In this document: piece by piece, positions 28,590-35,744 of the stretch
Layout: each line of letters opens with the position of its first letter
Numbering within the stretch: position 1 is the first letter of the stretch
NCBI RefSeq assembly: GCF_900637185.1
Contig: NZ_LR134352.1
Coordinates: forward strand, 1,178,001-1,242,000
Origin: Nocardia asteroides
GTDB taxonomy: Bacteria; Actinomycetota; Actinomycetes; Mycobacteriales; Mycobacteriaceae
Reading direction: 5' to 3'
Length of the DNA stretch: 64,000 bases
The notes under the pieces: model-generated
Database searches by the model: none
What the model saw: the letters and a program-made list of their open reading frames with translations, nothing else
Told to the model about the DNA's origin: nothing
Translations under genes and position numbers: made by a program

Positions 28590-29372
28590 ATGCTGCTGAC
28601 CATCGACGTCCGCAACACCGGGATCGAGCTCGGCCTGTTCTCGGGCAGCGGCGAGCACGCGAACCTGGTGCGGCACTGGCGTATCCACACCAACCCGCTG
28701 CTCACCGCCGACGAGTTCGCCATGCAGGTGCGCGGCCTGGTCGGCGCCGAGCTCGACCAGGTGGTCGGCGTCTCGGCGCTGTCGACGGTGCCGCCGGTGC
28801 TGCGCGAGCTGCGCACGATGCTGGCGCGCTACTGGGCGCACGTGCCGCATGTGCTGGTCGAGCCGGGTGTGCGGACCGGGATCCCGCTGCTGGTCGACAA
28901 TCCGAAGGAGGTCGGCGCCGACCGCATCGTCAACTGCCTGGCCGCGTACCGCCGCTTCGGCGGGCCCGCGATCGTGGTGGACTTCGGCACGGCCATCTGC
29001 GTCGACCTGGTCTCGGCCAAGGGCGAGTTCCTCGGCGGCGTGATCGCGCCCGGCGTGGAGATCTCCACCGAGGCGCTGGTGGAGCGCAGCGCGCTGCGCC
29101 GGGTTGAGCTCACCCGGCCGCGTTCGGTGCTGGGCAAGAACAGCATGGAGTGCATGCAGTCGGGCGCGGTGTTCGGCTTCGCCGGCCTGGTCGACGGCCT
29201 GATCGACCGCATCCGCGACGAATTCGACGCCTTCGCGGGCACCGATGTCACCGTGGTCGCCACCGGTGCGGGCGCGCCGCTGATCGTGCCGGAGTCGGAG
29301 ACCATCGACAAGCACGAGCCGCATCTCACGCTCACCGGCCTGCGCCACGTGTACGAGCGCAACAAGAAGTGA
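28590..29372 (+). CDS. coaX: Type III pantothenate kinase
   Basis: First committed step of CoA synthesis. The 260-residue ASKHA-fold kinase has the N-terminal phosphate site [10 protein letters not shown], the [11 protein letters not shown] segment, and [12 protein letters not shown]. It follows panC-panD by 19 nt in one operon. Unlike CoaA it needs a monovalent cation and is not feedback-inhibited by CoA (family knowledge). Confidence 0.94.
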   Translation: MLLTIDVRNTGIELGLFSGSGEHANLVRHWRIHTNPLLTADEFAMQVRGLVGAELDQVVGVSALSTVPPVLRELRTMLARYWAHVPHVLVEPGVRTGIPLLVDNPKEVGADRIVNCLAAYRRFGGPAIVVDFGTAICVDLVSAKGEFLGGVIAPGVEISTEALVERSALRRVELTRPRSVLGKNSMECMQSGAVFGFAGLVDGLIDRIRDEFDAFAGTDVTVVATGAGAPLIVPESETIDKHEPHLTLTGLRHVYERNKK

Positions 29373-29413
29373 CTGTGGCCCACGTCATTTTCCCGGGCAC
29401 GGGCGTGAGCTGC

Positions 29414-29419
29414 TAAACT
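29414..29419 (+). promoter_or_regulatory. -10 box of the cysteine leader transcript
   Basis: TAAACT followed by 7 nt and then the GTG of the 13-codon leader ORF. It is the expected arrangement for a leaderless transcript starting at 29427. Confidence 0.6.
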
Positions 29420-29426
29420 CACGCTC

Positions 29427-29468
29427 GTGTCCTTTCGTGTGAGCACCCAGGAGTGTTGTCGAGGCTGA
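29427..29468 (+). CDS. Leaderless Cys-Cys leader peptide (13 codons)
   Basis: GTG-TCC-TTT-CGT-GTG-AGC-ACC-CAG-GAG-TGT-TGT-CGA-GGC-TGA encodes (M)SFRVSTQECCRG, with two adjacent cysteine codons near its end. It begins 7 nt after a TAAACT box with no ribosome site, so it should be leaderless. Leaderless polycysteine short ORFs acting as cysteine-responsive attenuators are known in mycobacteria upstream of sulfur genes. Here the downstream genes are cysteine dioxygenase and a rhodanese, and the ORF overlaps a hairpin that can refold. Confidence 0.7.
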   Translation: MSFRVSTQECCRG

Positions 29469-29506
29469 TTCGCCTCGACCGTTCGAGGCTGCCGTTATGC
29501 CCTCGA
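29458..29506 (+). promoter_or_regulatory. Candidate cysteine attenuator hairpins
   Basis: Four complementary segments occur in order: 1 GTCGAGGC (29458-29465), 2 GCCTCGAC (29472-29479), 3 TCGAGGC (29483-29489), 4 CCTCGA (29501-29506). 1:2 and 3:4 can pair, or 2:3 instead. Segment 1 begins inside the second Cys codon, so a ribosome stalled there would block 1 and favour 2:3; a ribosome at the stop would block 1 and 2 and favour 3:4. There is no U-tract, so the control may act on translation or Rho. Confidence 0.55.
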
Positions 29507-29534
29507 CCGATTCACACCTCCTGGAGATGCGCTC

Positions 29535-30131
29535 ATGCGTTCCTCTGTTCTTTCCCTTTCCTCCGCGCGCGACGCGTATTCCGCGAAGCCGCCGCTCGAC
29601 CGCGCCGTCGCCTCGGCGCTGCCGACCCGGCTGCGGCCCGCCGACCTGCTGCGATTGACCGACGAGGGCGCCGAAGACGTGCTCGCCGGCCGCTACGACC
29701 ACCTGCTGCCCGCCGACGGCATCTGGCCGACGGAAGAGCGCTGGGCGACCCGTCTGATCGCCGACGACGAGGTCGATGTCTGGCTGATCAGCTGGACGCC
29801 GGGTAAATCCACCGAATTGCACGACCACGCCGGTTCGCTCGGCGCGCTCACCGTGCTCAGCGGCGCGCTCTCGGAATTCCGCTGGAATGGTTCGGAGTTG
29901 CGCAGGCGCACGCTCGCCGCGGGCGATCAGGCTTCGTTCCCGATCGGCTGGGTGCACGACGTGGTGCGCGCGCCCGCCGCCGCCGAATCCGTGGGCCCGC
30001 TCGACCCGACACTGAGCGTGCACGCCTATTCCCCGCCGTTGTCGGCGATGTCCTATTACGAGGTGACCGGTCACGGCACCTTGCGACGCACCAAAACCGT
30101 CCTCACCGACCAGCCCGAAGGTGACCTGTGA
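29535..30131 (+). CDS. Cysteine dioxygenase (type I, cupin)
   Basis: Oxidises cysteine to cysteine sulfinate with O2 and Fe(II). The 198-residue protein has the cupin iron ligands H96-x-H98 in TELHDHAGSLGALTVL and a third histidine at about 141 in IGWVHDV. GGAG lies about 10 nt upstream of the ATG. The rhodanese gene starts at its stop codon (TGATG). It is preceded by the Cys-Cys leader peptide, linking its expression to cysteine supply. Confidence 0.88.
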   Translation: MRSSVLSLSSARDAYSAKPPLDRAVASALPTRLRPADLLRLTDEGAEDVLAGRYDHLLPADGIWPTEERWATRLIADDEVDVWLISWTPGKSTELHDHAGSLGALTVLSGALSEFRWNGSELRRRTLAAGDQASFPIGWVHDVVRAPAAAESVGPLDPTLSVHAYSPPLSAMSYYEVTGHGTLRRTKTVLTDQPEGDL

Positions 30132-30562
30132 TGAGTCGTTTGACGATTGATCAGATGCTCGAGAACGCCCGCGCCGACCTCAGCAGGCTCTACGTCTACG
30201 ACCTACCCTCGGCATTGGCCAGGGGCGCCATTCTTGTGGACATCCGTCCAGCCGCGCAGCGGGTGCGGGAGGGATCGCTGCCGGGCGCGTTGGTGATAGA
30301 GCGCAATGTGCTGGAATGGCGCCTCGATCCGACCTCGTCGGCGCGTTTGTCGCTGGCCGTCGATCACGACGTGGAATGGATCATCTTCTGCTCGGAGGGC
30401 TACACCTCTTCGCTGGCCGCGGCCTCGTTGCAGCAGTTGGGCTTGCACCGGGCCACCGATCTCATCGGCGGCTATCAGGCGCTCAAGTCGGCGGGCCTGC
30501 TGACCGTCGCGGTGAGTGCGCCGCACTTTGCCCGTGAGGTGAATGCGCTGGCTTCGCTCTAG
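30131..30562 (+). CDS. Rhodanese-domain protein
   Basis: A 143-residue single rhodanese domain. The active-site loop is CSEGYTSSLAA, with the catalytic cysteine first; ILVDIRPAAQR forms the CH2A-like motif. It would transfer sulfane sulfur, fitting its coupling to cysteine dioxygenase. A GTG at 30128 is an alternative start. Confidence 0.85.
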   Translation: MSRLTIDQMLENARADLSRLYVYDLPSALARGAILVDIRPAAQRVREGSLPGALVIERNVLEWRLDPTSSARLSLAVDHDVEWIIFCSEGYTSSLAAASLQQLGLHRATDLIGGYQALKSAGLLTVAVSAPHFAREVNALASL

Positions 30563-30757
30563 CCGCTCGCGGCGGTCCGCCCGGCGTCGCCGGCGGCCCG
30601 AGTTGGGCTGGGAGCGTGGGGGTTCGGGGGACGTCGTGCTGGCGATTTGTTTCGAGAATGTGACGTGGATTGCATCCGGGTGGGGAATGGTCGGTGCGGC
30701 GCGCGGTTACCGCCGAGTTCTTCGTGATCTCCCCGCAAATACATTTCCGGCGCACGC

Positions 30758-30763
30758 TACTGT
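30758..30763 (+). promoter_or_regulatory. -10 box for lysS (leaderless)
   Basis: TACTGT followed by 8 nt and then the GTG at 30772; no ribosome site is present. Confidence 0.5.
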
Positions 30764-30771
30764 TATCGGAT

Positions 30772-32310
30772 GTGAGCACCCCTAACCCCGCCGATACCGG
30801 CCGCGCCGTCAGTTCCGCCGTGGACAGCGATGTCCCCGAGCAGATGCGGATTCGCCGGGACAAGCGGGAGCGGCTGCTCGCGGGGGGTGGTGAGGCCTAT
30901 CCGGTGGTGGTGCCGCGCACCCATACGCTGGCCGAAATTCGGGCCGCCTACCCGGATCTGGAACCCGACACCCAGACCGGTCTGCAGGCCGGCATCGCGG
31001 GCCGCGTCATTTTCGTCCGCAACACCGGCAAGCTCTGCTTCGCCACGCTGCAGGAGGGCGACGGCACCAAGCTGCAGGCGATGATCAGCCTCAACGGTGT
31101 CGGCGCCGACGCGCTGGCGGCCTGGAAGGCCGATGTGGACCTCGGCGACTTCGTGTACGTGCACGGCGAGGTCATCTCCTCACGGACCGGTGAGTTGAGC
31201 GTCATGGCCGATTCCTGGTCGATGGCGGCCAAGTCGCTGCGGCCCCTGCCGGTGGCGCACAAGGAGATGAACGAGGAGTCGCGGGTCCGGCAGCGCTACG
31301 TCGACCTGATCGTGCGCCCGGAGGCCAGGGAGATGGCCCGGACGCGCGTGAACGTGGTCAGGGCGCTGCGCACCGCGCTGGAGCGCCGTGGCTTCCTCGA
31401 GGTCGAGACCCCGATGCTGCAGACCATCCACGGTGGCGCCGCCGCGCGCCCGTTCGTGACCCATTCCAATGCGCTGGACATGGAGTTGTTCCTGCGTATC
31501 GCGCCGGAGCTGTTCCTCAAGCGGTGTGTGGTCGGCGGCCTGGAGAAGGTCTTCGAGATCAACCGGAACTTCCGCAACGAAGGCGCGGACTCCACGCATT
31601 CGCCCGAGTTCGCGATGCTGGAAACCTACGAGGCTTACGGCACCTACGACGACTCCGCGACGATGATCCGGGAATTGATCCAGGAAGTCGCGCAAGAGGC
31701 ATTCGGCACCCTCGTGGTGACCCTGGCCGACGGCACCGAATATGATCTCGGCGGCGAGTGGACGACGGTCGAGATGTATCCGTCGCTGTCGGAGTCGATC
31801 GGTGTCGAGGTGACTCCGGAAACCACCGTCGAGGAATTGCTCGCGCTTGCCGATCGGGTGGGTCTGGAAATTCCTGCGGGCAAGGGCTACGGTCACGGCA
31901 AACTTGTCGAAGAACTGTGGGAACACGCGTATGGCGACAAGCTGTACGCGCCGACTTTCGTTCGCGACTTCCCGGTGGAGACCTCGCCGCTGACCCGTCA
32001 GCATCGCAGCAAGTCCGGTGTCACCGAGAAGTGGGACCTGTATGTTCGCGGGTTCGAGTTGGCAACGGGCTATTCGGAGTTGGTCGACCCGGTGATCCAG
32101 CGGGAACGGTTCGTCGATCAGGCACGCCTGGCCGCGGCCGGTGACGACGAGGCCATGGTGCTCGACGAAGACTTCCTCGCCGCGATGGAACACGGCATGC
32201 CGCCGACCACCGGAACAGGTATGGGAATCGACCGCTTGTTGATGGCACTGACCGGTTTGGGAATCCGGGAAACGATCCTGTTCCCGATTGTCCGGCCGAG
32301 TAGTCGCTGA
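30772..32310 (+). CDS. lysS: Lysyl-tRNA synthetase, class II
   Basis: Charges tRNA-Lys. The 512-residue protein has an N-terminal OB-fold ([17 protein letters not shown]) and class II motifs: motif 1 [13 protein letters not shown], motif 2 [20 protein letters not shown], motif 3 [16 protein letters not shown] 30772 was chosen because a -10 box stands 8 nt before it; the frame extends further upstream without homology. lsr2 follows, as in mycobacteria. Confidence 0.95.
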   Translation: MSTPNPADTGRAVSSAVDSDVPEQMRIRRDKRERLLAGGGEAYPVVVPRTHTLAEIRAAYPDLEPDTQTGLQAGIAGRVIFVRNTGKLCFATLQEGDGTKLQAMISLNGVGADALAAWKADVDLGDFVYVHGEVISSRTGELSVMADSWSMAAKSLRPLPVAHKEMNEESRVRQRYVDLIVRPEAREMARTRVNVVRALRTALERRGFLEVETPMLQTIHGGAAARPFVTHSNALDMELFLRIAPELFLKRCVVGGLEKVFEINRNFRNEGADSTHSPEFAMLETYEAYGTYDDSATMIRELIQEVAQEAFGTLVVTLADGTEYDLGGEWTTVEMYPSLSESIGVEVTPETTVEELLALADRVGLEIPAGKGYGHGKLVEELWEHAYGDKLYAPTFVRDFPVETSPLTRQHRSKSGVTEKWDLYVRGFELATGYSELVDPVIQRERFVDQARLAAAGDDEAMVLDEDFLAAMEHGMPPTTGTGMGIDRLLMALTGLGIRETILFPIVRPSSR

Positions 32311-32340
32311 CCAGTCGATTTGCGGGGCGAAGACCTCGTG

Positions 32341-32368
32341 TTGGAATTTTCGTAATTAGAGGTATTCT
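32341..32368 (+). promoter_or_regulatory. Candidate lsr2 promoter
   Basis: TTGGAA (32341-32346) and TATTCT (32363-32368) are separated by 16 bp, about 57 bp upstream of the lsr2 ATG, in a local AT-rich dip. This resembles a housekeeping sigma promoter. Confidence 0.5.
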
Positions 32369-32425
32369 TGCCTCGGGTATTCGGCCTGGAGGCAGGCTTG
32401 ACGATTTCGAGAGGACGTTCATCTC

Positions 32426-32788
32426 ATGGCAAAGAAGGTCACCGTTAGCCTGATCGACGATGTCGACGGTGAGTCCATCGCGGACGAGACCATCGAGTTC
32501 GCTATCGATGGCGTGTCGTACGAGATCGACCTGTCGGAGGCTAACGCGGCGCGGCTGCGCGAAGGCTTGGACGAGTGGGTCGCCAATGCGCGTCGCGTGA
32601 GTGGCCGTCGCCGGGTGAAGGCCGCGGGCGCGCCGGCGCCGCAGGGCAAGAGCCGGGTTTCCATGGACCGCGAGCAGAGCGCCGCCATTCGCGAGTGGGC
32701 CCGTCGCAAGGGCCACAAGGTCTCGGCCCGCGGCCGCATCTCGGCCGACATCACCGAGGCGTACAACAAGGAAGTCGGCAAGGCCTGA
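32426..32788 (+). CDS. lsr2: Nucleoid-associated protein Lsr2
   Basis: H-NS-like xenogeneic silencer of mycolata that bridges AT-rich DNA. The 120-residue protein has the dimerisation domain ([15 protein letters not shown]...[13 protein letters not shown]) and the C-terminal DNA-binding fold with the minor-groove R-G-R motif in [17 protein letters not shown] lies about 11 nt before the ATG. A long leader suggests regulation. Confidence 0.97.
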   Translation: MAKKVTVSLIDDVDGESIADETIEFAIDGVSYEIDLSEANAARLREGLDEWVANARRVSGRRRVKAAGAPAPQGKSRVSMDREQSAAIREWARRKGHKVSARGRISADITEAYNKEVGKA

Positions 32789-32894
32789 AGCTCGGCGGCG
32801 GTCCTGGGGCGCGCGCACGCGTAACCCGGACCGCCGTTCACGTCTACTGGTGTCGACCCAGGTCGGAGTAGGCGGCGTCGGCCTCCAGGGGCGA

Positions 32895-32900
32895 TAGACT
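32895..32900 (+). promoter_or_regulatory. -10 box for a short leaderless ORF
   Basis: TAGACT followed by 7 nt and GTG at 32908, the same geometry as other leaderless genes in the window. Confidence 0.45.
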
Positions 32901-32907
32901 GATGTTC

Positions 32908-32973
32908 GTGCGCAAGGTTTTTCACGTCGGCAAGGGCCGACGGTTCGACTCGATTCGGCGAGTACATGGGTAA
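32908..32973 (+). CDS. Short leaderless ORF upstream of the FHA gene
   Basis: A 21-codon ORF, GTG to TAA, encoding a basic peptide that begins (M)RKVFHVGKGRRFDS. It starts 7 nt after a TAGACT box, so transcription would begin at its start codon. It could be a leader peptide for the FHA regulator 118 bp downstream, or a small basic protein; I do not recognise it. Confidence 0.4.
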   Translation: MRKVFHVGKGRRFDSIRRVHG

Positions 32974-33090
32974 CTCACCGGGTGCGGGCGAACGGACGAC
33001 GCTGTTACCGCCGCCCGCCGACGTTTCTGTCGACGCGCACGAGTCCGGCCTGAATCGCGGAGAGGCGGGACAGAGAGGCGGGAACGCGCA

Positions 33091-33714
33091 GTGACCGGAA
33101 TGGCTAGTTCGTTTTTGCGGTATACCGATGAGACCGGGCGGCAGCACGAGTTGGCGCTGGAGCCCGCTCAGCAGCGGTTCACCATCGGCCGCAATGTGCA
33201 GGCCGACCTCGTCCTCGGCTGGGACGCCGAGGTCTCCCGTCTGCATGCCGCCGTCGAATACCTGGGCGCGCACTGGACCATCGTCGACGACGGCCTGTCC
33301 CGCAACGGCACCTTCGTCAACGGCGAGCGGCTGATCGGCCGGCGCAGGCTCAGCCCCGGCGACCGCATCCGGGTGGGCACCACGCTGGTGCACTTCTTCG
33401 ATTTCGGCGGCGTGGTCGACGACGCCACGCACACCGCCTCCGGCTCCATTCCCACCATGCGCTCGCTCACCGATACCCAGCGCGCGGTGCTGATCGCGCT
33501 GTGCAGGCCGTACAAGCACGGCACCGGCTTCGCCACGCCCGCCTCCAATCAGCAGATCGCCGAGGAATTGTTCCTGTCCATCGACGCGATCAAGACCCAT
33601 CTGCGCGCGTTGTTCGCGAAGTTCGGGGTCGAGAACCTGCCGCAGAACCAGAAGCGCACCCGGCTCGCCGCGCTGGCCATGCAGAGCGGGATGATCTCCG
33701 ACCACGATCTGTGA
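33091..33714 (+). CDS. FHA-domain protein with C-terminal helix-turn-helix
   Basis: A 207-residue protein: the N-terminal FHA domain (about 25-110; FTIGRNVQADLVL, VSRLHAAVE, SRNGTFVNGERL) binds phosphothreonine, and a C-terminal segment (about 125-200; SNQQIAEELFLSIDAIKTHLRALFAKFGVEN, with linkers) looks like a LuxR/winged-helix DNA-binding unit. A phosphorylated Ser/Thr kinase partner is implied, and two membrane kinases lie 22 kb away. GTG 33091 starts the frame. Confidence 0.8.
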   Translation: MTGMASSFLRYTDETGRQHELALEPAQQRFTIGRNVQADLVLGWDAEVSRLHAAVEYLGAHWTIVDDGLSRNGTFVNGERLIGRRRLSPGDRIRVGTTLVHFFDFGGVVDDATHTASGSIPTMRSLTDTQRAVLIALCRPYKHGTGFATPASNQQIAEELFLSIDAIKTHLRALFAKFGVENLPQNQKRTRLAALAMQSGMISDHDL

Positions 33715-33841
33715 GGTCGCGACGCTCGCGCAGGTGCGTGAGCGTCTGAACCATGTCGGGAACGCGCGTGACACTGTTGACTGAGTCGTAACACCGGAGC
33801 ACGGGATTCGACGCTCCGGACGACGAGTCAGGAGACATCAC

Positions 33842-34444
33842 ATGTTCGCAGTTCGGATGGCCGCCCTGGTCGCGGCGCTGCTCAGCACCGGACTGATCGC
33901 GGGCGTGTTCTACGCCTACGCGATCTCGGTGATGCCCGCGCTGGCCCGGACCGAGGACCGCACGCTGATCGACGTCATGCAGAAGATCAACGTGGTGATC
34001 ATCAACCCGTGGTTCATGCTGGGCTTCATGGGCACGGTCGGGTTCACCGCGCTGGCCGCGGTCCTGACCCTGGGCAAGGAGCACCGCACCACGCTGATCT
34101 GGATCGGCGTCGCCCTGGCCCTCAATGTGATCGCCTTCGCCGTGACCGCGGGGATGAACGTGCCGCTCAACGACGCACTGGCCGCGGCGGGCGACCCGGC
34201 GGCGATCGCCGACACGGCCGCGGTGCGCGCCGACTTCGAGGCGGCGTGGGTGCGCTGGAACATCCTGCGCGCCGTCGTGCACACCGCCGCGTTCCTGGTG
34301 CTGTGCGGCGCGCTGTTCGCCGCGGGCGTGCAGCAGGGCAAGTCGAGTGTCGCCGCCGCCGGTGTGGTTGCCGGACAGCAGGTTTCGCAGCCGATGGCCG
34401 CACCCCTGGCAGGCGGCTACGCCGCGGCGCCGATCCGGCGCTGA
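33842..34444 (+). CDS. DUF1772 (anthrone oxygenase-like) membrane protein
   Basis: A 200-residue protein with four membrane helices and the DUF1772 pattern (GLIAGVFYAYAISVMPAL; NVPLNDAL; WVRWNILRAVVHTAAF). Family members resemble anthrone oxygenases but most have no known reaction. GGAGACATCAC precedes the ATG. The Ala/Pro-rich tail is probably unstructured. Confidence 0.75.
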   Translation: MFAVRMAALVAALLSTGLIAGVFYAYAISVMPALARTEDRTLIDVMQKINVVIINPWFMLGFMGTVGFTALAAVLTLGKEHRTTLIWIGVALALNVIAFAVTAGMNVPLNDALAAAGDPAAIADTAAVRADFEAAWVRWNILRAVVHTAAFLVLCGALFAAGVQQGKSSVAAAGVVAGQQVSQPMAAPLAGGYAAAPIRR

Positions 34445-34470
34445 TGGCAATCTGTCAATAGCGCCCACGG

Positions 34471-34515
34471 CTCACTAGAACGTGTTCCATGATGAGCGGA
34501 ACACGTTCTAGTGAG
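34471..34515 (+). promoter_or_regulatory. 18-bp perfect inverted repeat with two KstR-like boxes
   Basis: Arms CTCACTAGAACGTGTTCC (34471-34488) and its complement (34498-34515) flank a 9-bp spacer. Each arm holds a box of the KstR type (TnnAACnnGTTnnA): 34476-34489 matches fully, 34497-34510 matches except its first base. Box centres are 21 bp apart, two helical turns. The right arm touches the lipase ribosome site GAGGAG, so it could also act as an RNA hairpin. Confidence 0.65.
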
Positions 34516-34525
34516 GAGTCGTTTC

Positions 34526-35464
34526 ATGCGACGTAGTTCGAGATCGTTGCTGGTACTGGCCGCCGCCGCGCTGCTGACCTGGGGGAATTCGGGCGCCGCC
34601 GCCGCGGACTATCCGGTCGACTACAACTTCTTCGCCGGCATCGCGCCGGAGCTGGCCAACCCGGGCGGCGCGCTGCCCGGCGCGAACGATCCGGGCTGCG
34701 TCCCCTCCGCGGCGCATCCGAACCCGGTGGTCCTGCTGCACGGCACCGGCGGTGGCGCGCAGACGAATTGGGGCGTGTACGCCCCGCTGCTGGCCAACGA
34801 GGGCTATTGCGTGTTCGCCCTCACCTACGGTGCCTACGGCCTGCCCTGGCCGGTCTCGGCGGTCGGCGGCATGCGTCCGATCGAGCAGAGCGGGGCCGAG
34901 GTGGCGGCCTTCGTCGACCGGGTGCTGGCGAGCACCGGCGCCGACAAGGTCGACCTCGTCGCCCATTCCCAGGGCAACATCGTCGGCAACTACTACATCA
35001 AGCGGCTCGGCGGCGCCGGCAAGGTCGACAAGCTGGTCGGCATCGCCCCGCCCTGGCTGGGCACCAACGCGCTCGGCGCGGGCGACATCGCCGCCTACAG
35101 CCGGGCGCTGGGCGCCGGACCGGCCTTCGACGCGGTCGCGACCTCGCTGTGCCAGGCCTGCGGACAGATGCTCACCGGCGACGAGTTCATGACCGCGCTC
35201 AACGCCGACGGGGTGTACAGCCCGTCGGTCACCTACACCAACATCGTCTCCTCGATCGACGAACTGGTCGTCCCGTATACCTCGGGCCTCGTGCCCGGTC
35301 CGAACGCCACCTCGATCGTGGTGCAGGACGGCTGCGCGCAGGACTACTCCGAGCACATGGCCATCGCGGGCAGCCCGCGCGCCGCAGGTCACGTCCTCAA
35401 CGCGCTGGATCCGGCCCGTCAGGCCCCGGTTCCGTGCGAGTTCGTGCCGCCGTTCACCGGCTAG
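34526..35464 (+). CDS. Secreted lipase/esterase (alpha/beta hydrolase)
   Basis: A 312-residue exported hydrolase. A signal peptide (MRRSSRSLLVLAAAALL, cleaved after an AAA-AD stretch) is followed by the oxyanion segment VVLLHGTGGGAQTNWG, the nucleophile motif AHSQG (A replacing the usual G), and a late histidine in QDYSEHMAIA. Resembles class 2 lipases of actinobacteria. GAGGAG lies 6-11 nt before the ATG. Two KstR-like boxes overlap its leader, hinting at expression during sterol use. Confidence 0.87.
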   Translation: MRRSSRSLLVLAAAALLTWGNSGAAAADYPVDYNFFAGIAPELANPGGALPGANDPGCVPSAAHPNPVVLLHGTGGGAQTNWGVYAPLLANEGYCVFALTYGAYGLPWPVSAVGGMRPIEQSGAEVAAFVDRVLASTGADKVDLVAHSQGNIVGNYYIKRLGGAGKVDKLVGIAPPWLGTNALGAGDIAAYSRALGAGPAFDAVATSLCQACGQMLTGDEFMTALNADGVYSPSVTYTNIVSSIDELVVPYTSGLVPGPNATSIVVQDGCAQDYSEHMAIAGSPRAAGHVLNALDPARQAPVPCEFVPPFTG

Positions 35465-35744
35465 CGCCGTCATCACTCCGACATATTTCGCTGTAGGCAA
35501 AACTCGGAGGGAAACGAATGCCGCGACGTGCGCGTTATGAGTGAATGACCATGTTGCCGCCGGTCATCAATAGGGTGGACCGGCGGCGGCGGAATCCCCT
35601 GCCAACTAGAGTGGAGGCGGGGGCCGCAACCCCCGGGCTTCATGGCAGGCTGACGGCGACAGTTGTCGGTCCGACGCCCTAGGTTGTACCGAGCACACTG
35701 CGGCGTCTGTTGCCAGAATGTCGGAGCAGGAGAGTGAGGGAGCG
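35465..35744. other. clpC upstream region
   Basis: 280 bp with no gene. It should carry the clpC promoter and a long leader. I could not find a clear ClgR or CtsR operator. GAGGGAG just upstream of the ATG at 35745 is the ribosome site. Confidence 0.4.

Larger units (their letters stand above)
32789..33090. other. lsr2-FHA intergenic region
   Basis: About 300 bp. It starts with a weak hairpin CGGCGGTCC / GGACCGCCG (32796-32836, long loop) that may end the lsr2 transcript, then holds a -10 box and a 21-codon leaderless ORF. The last 110 bp, rich in GAGAGGCGGGA, form the leader of the FHA gene. Confidence 0.45.
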
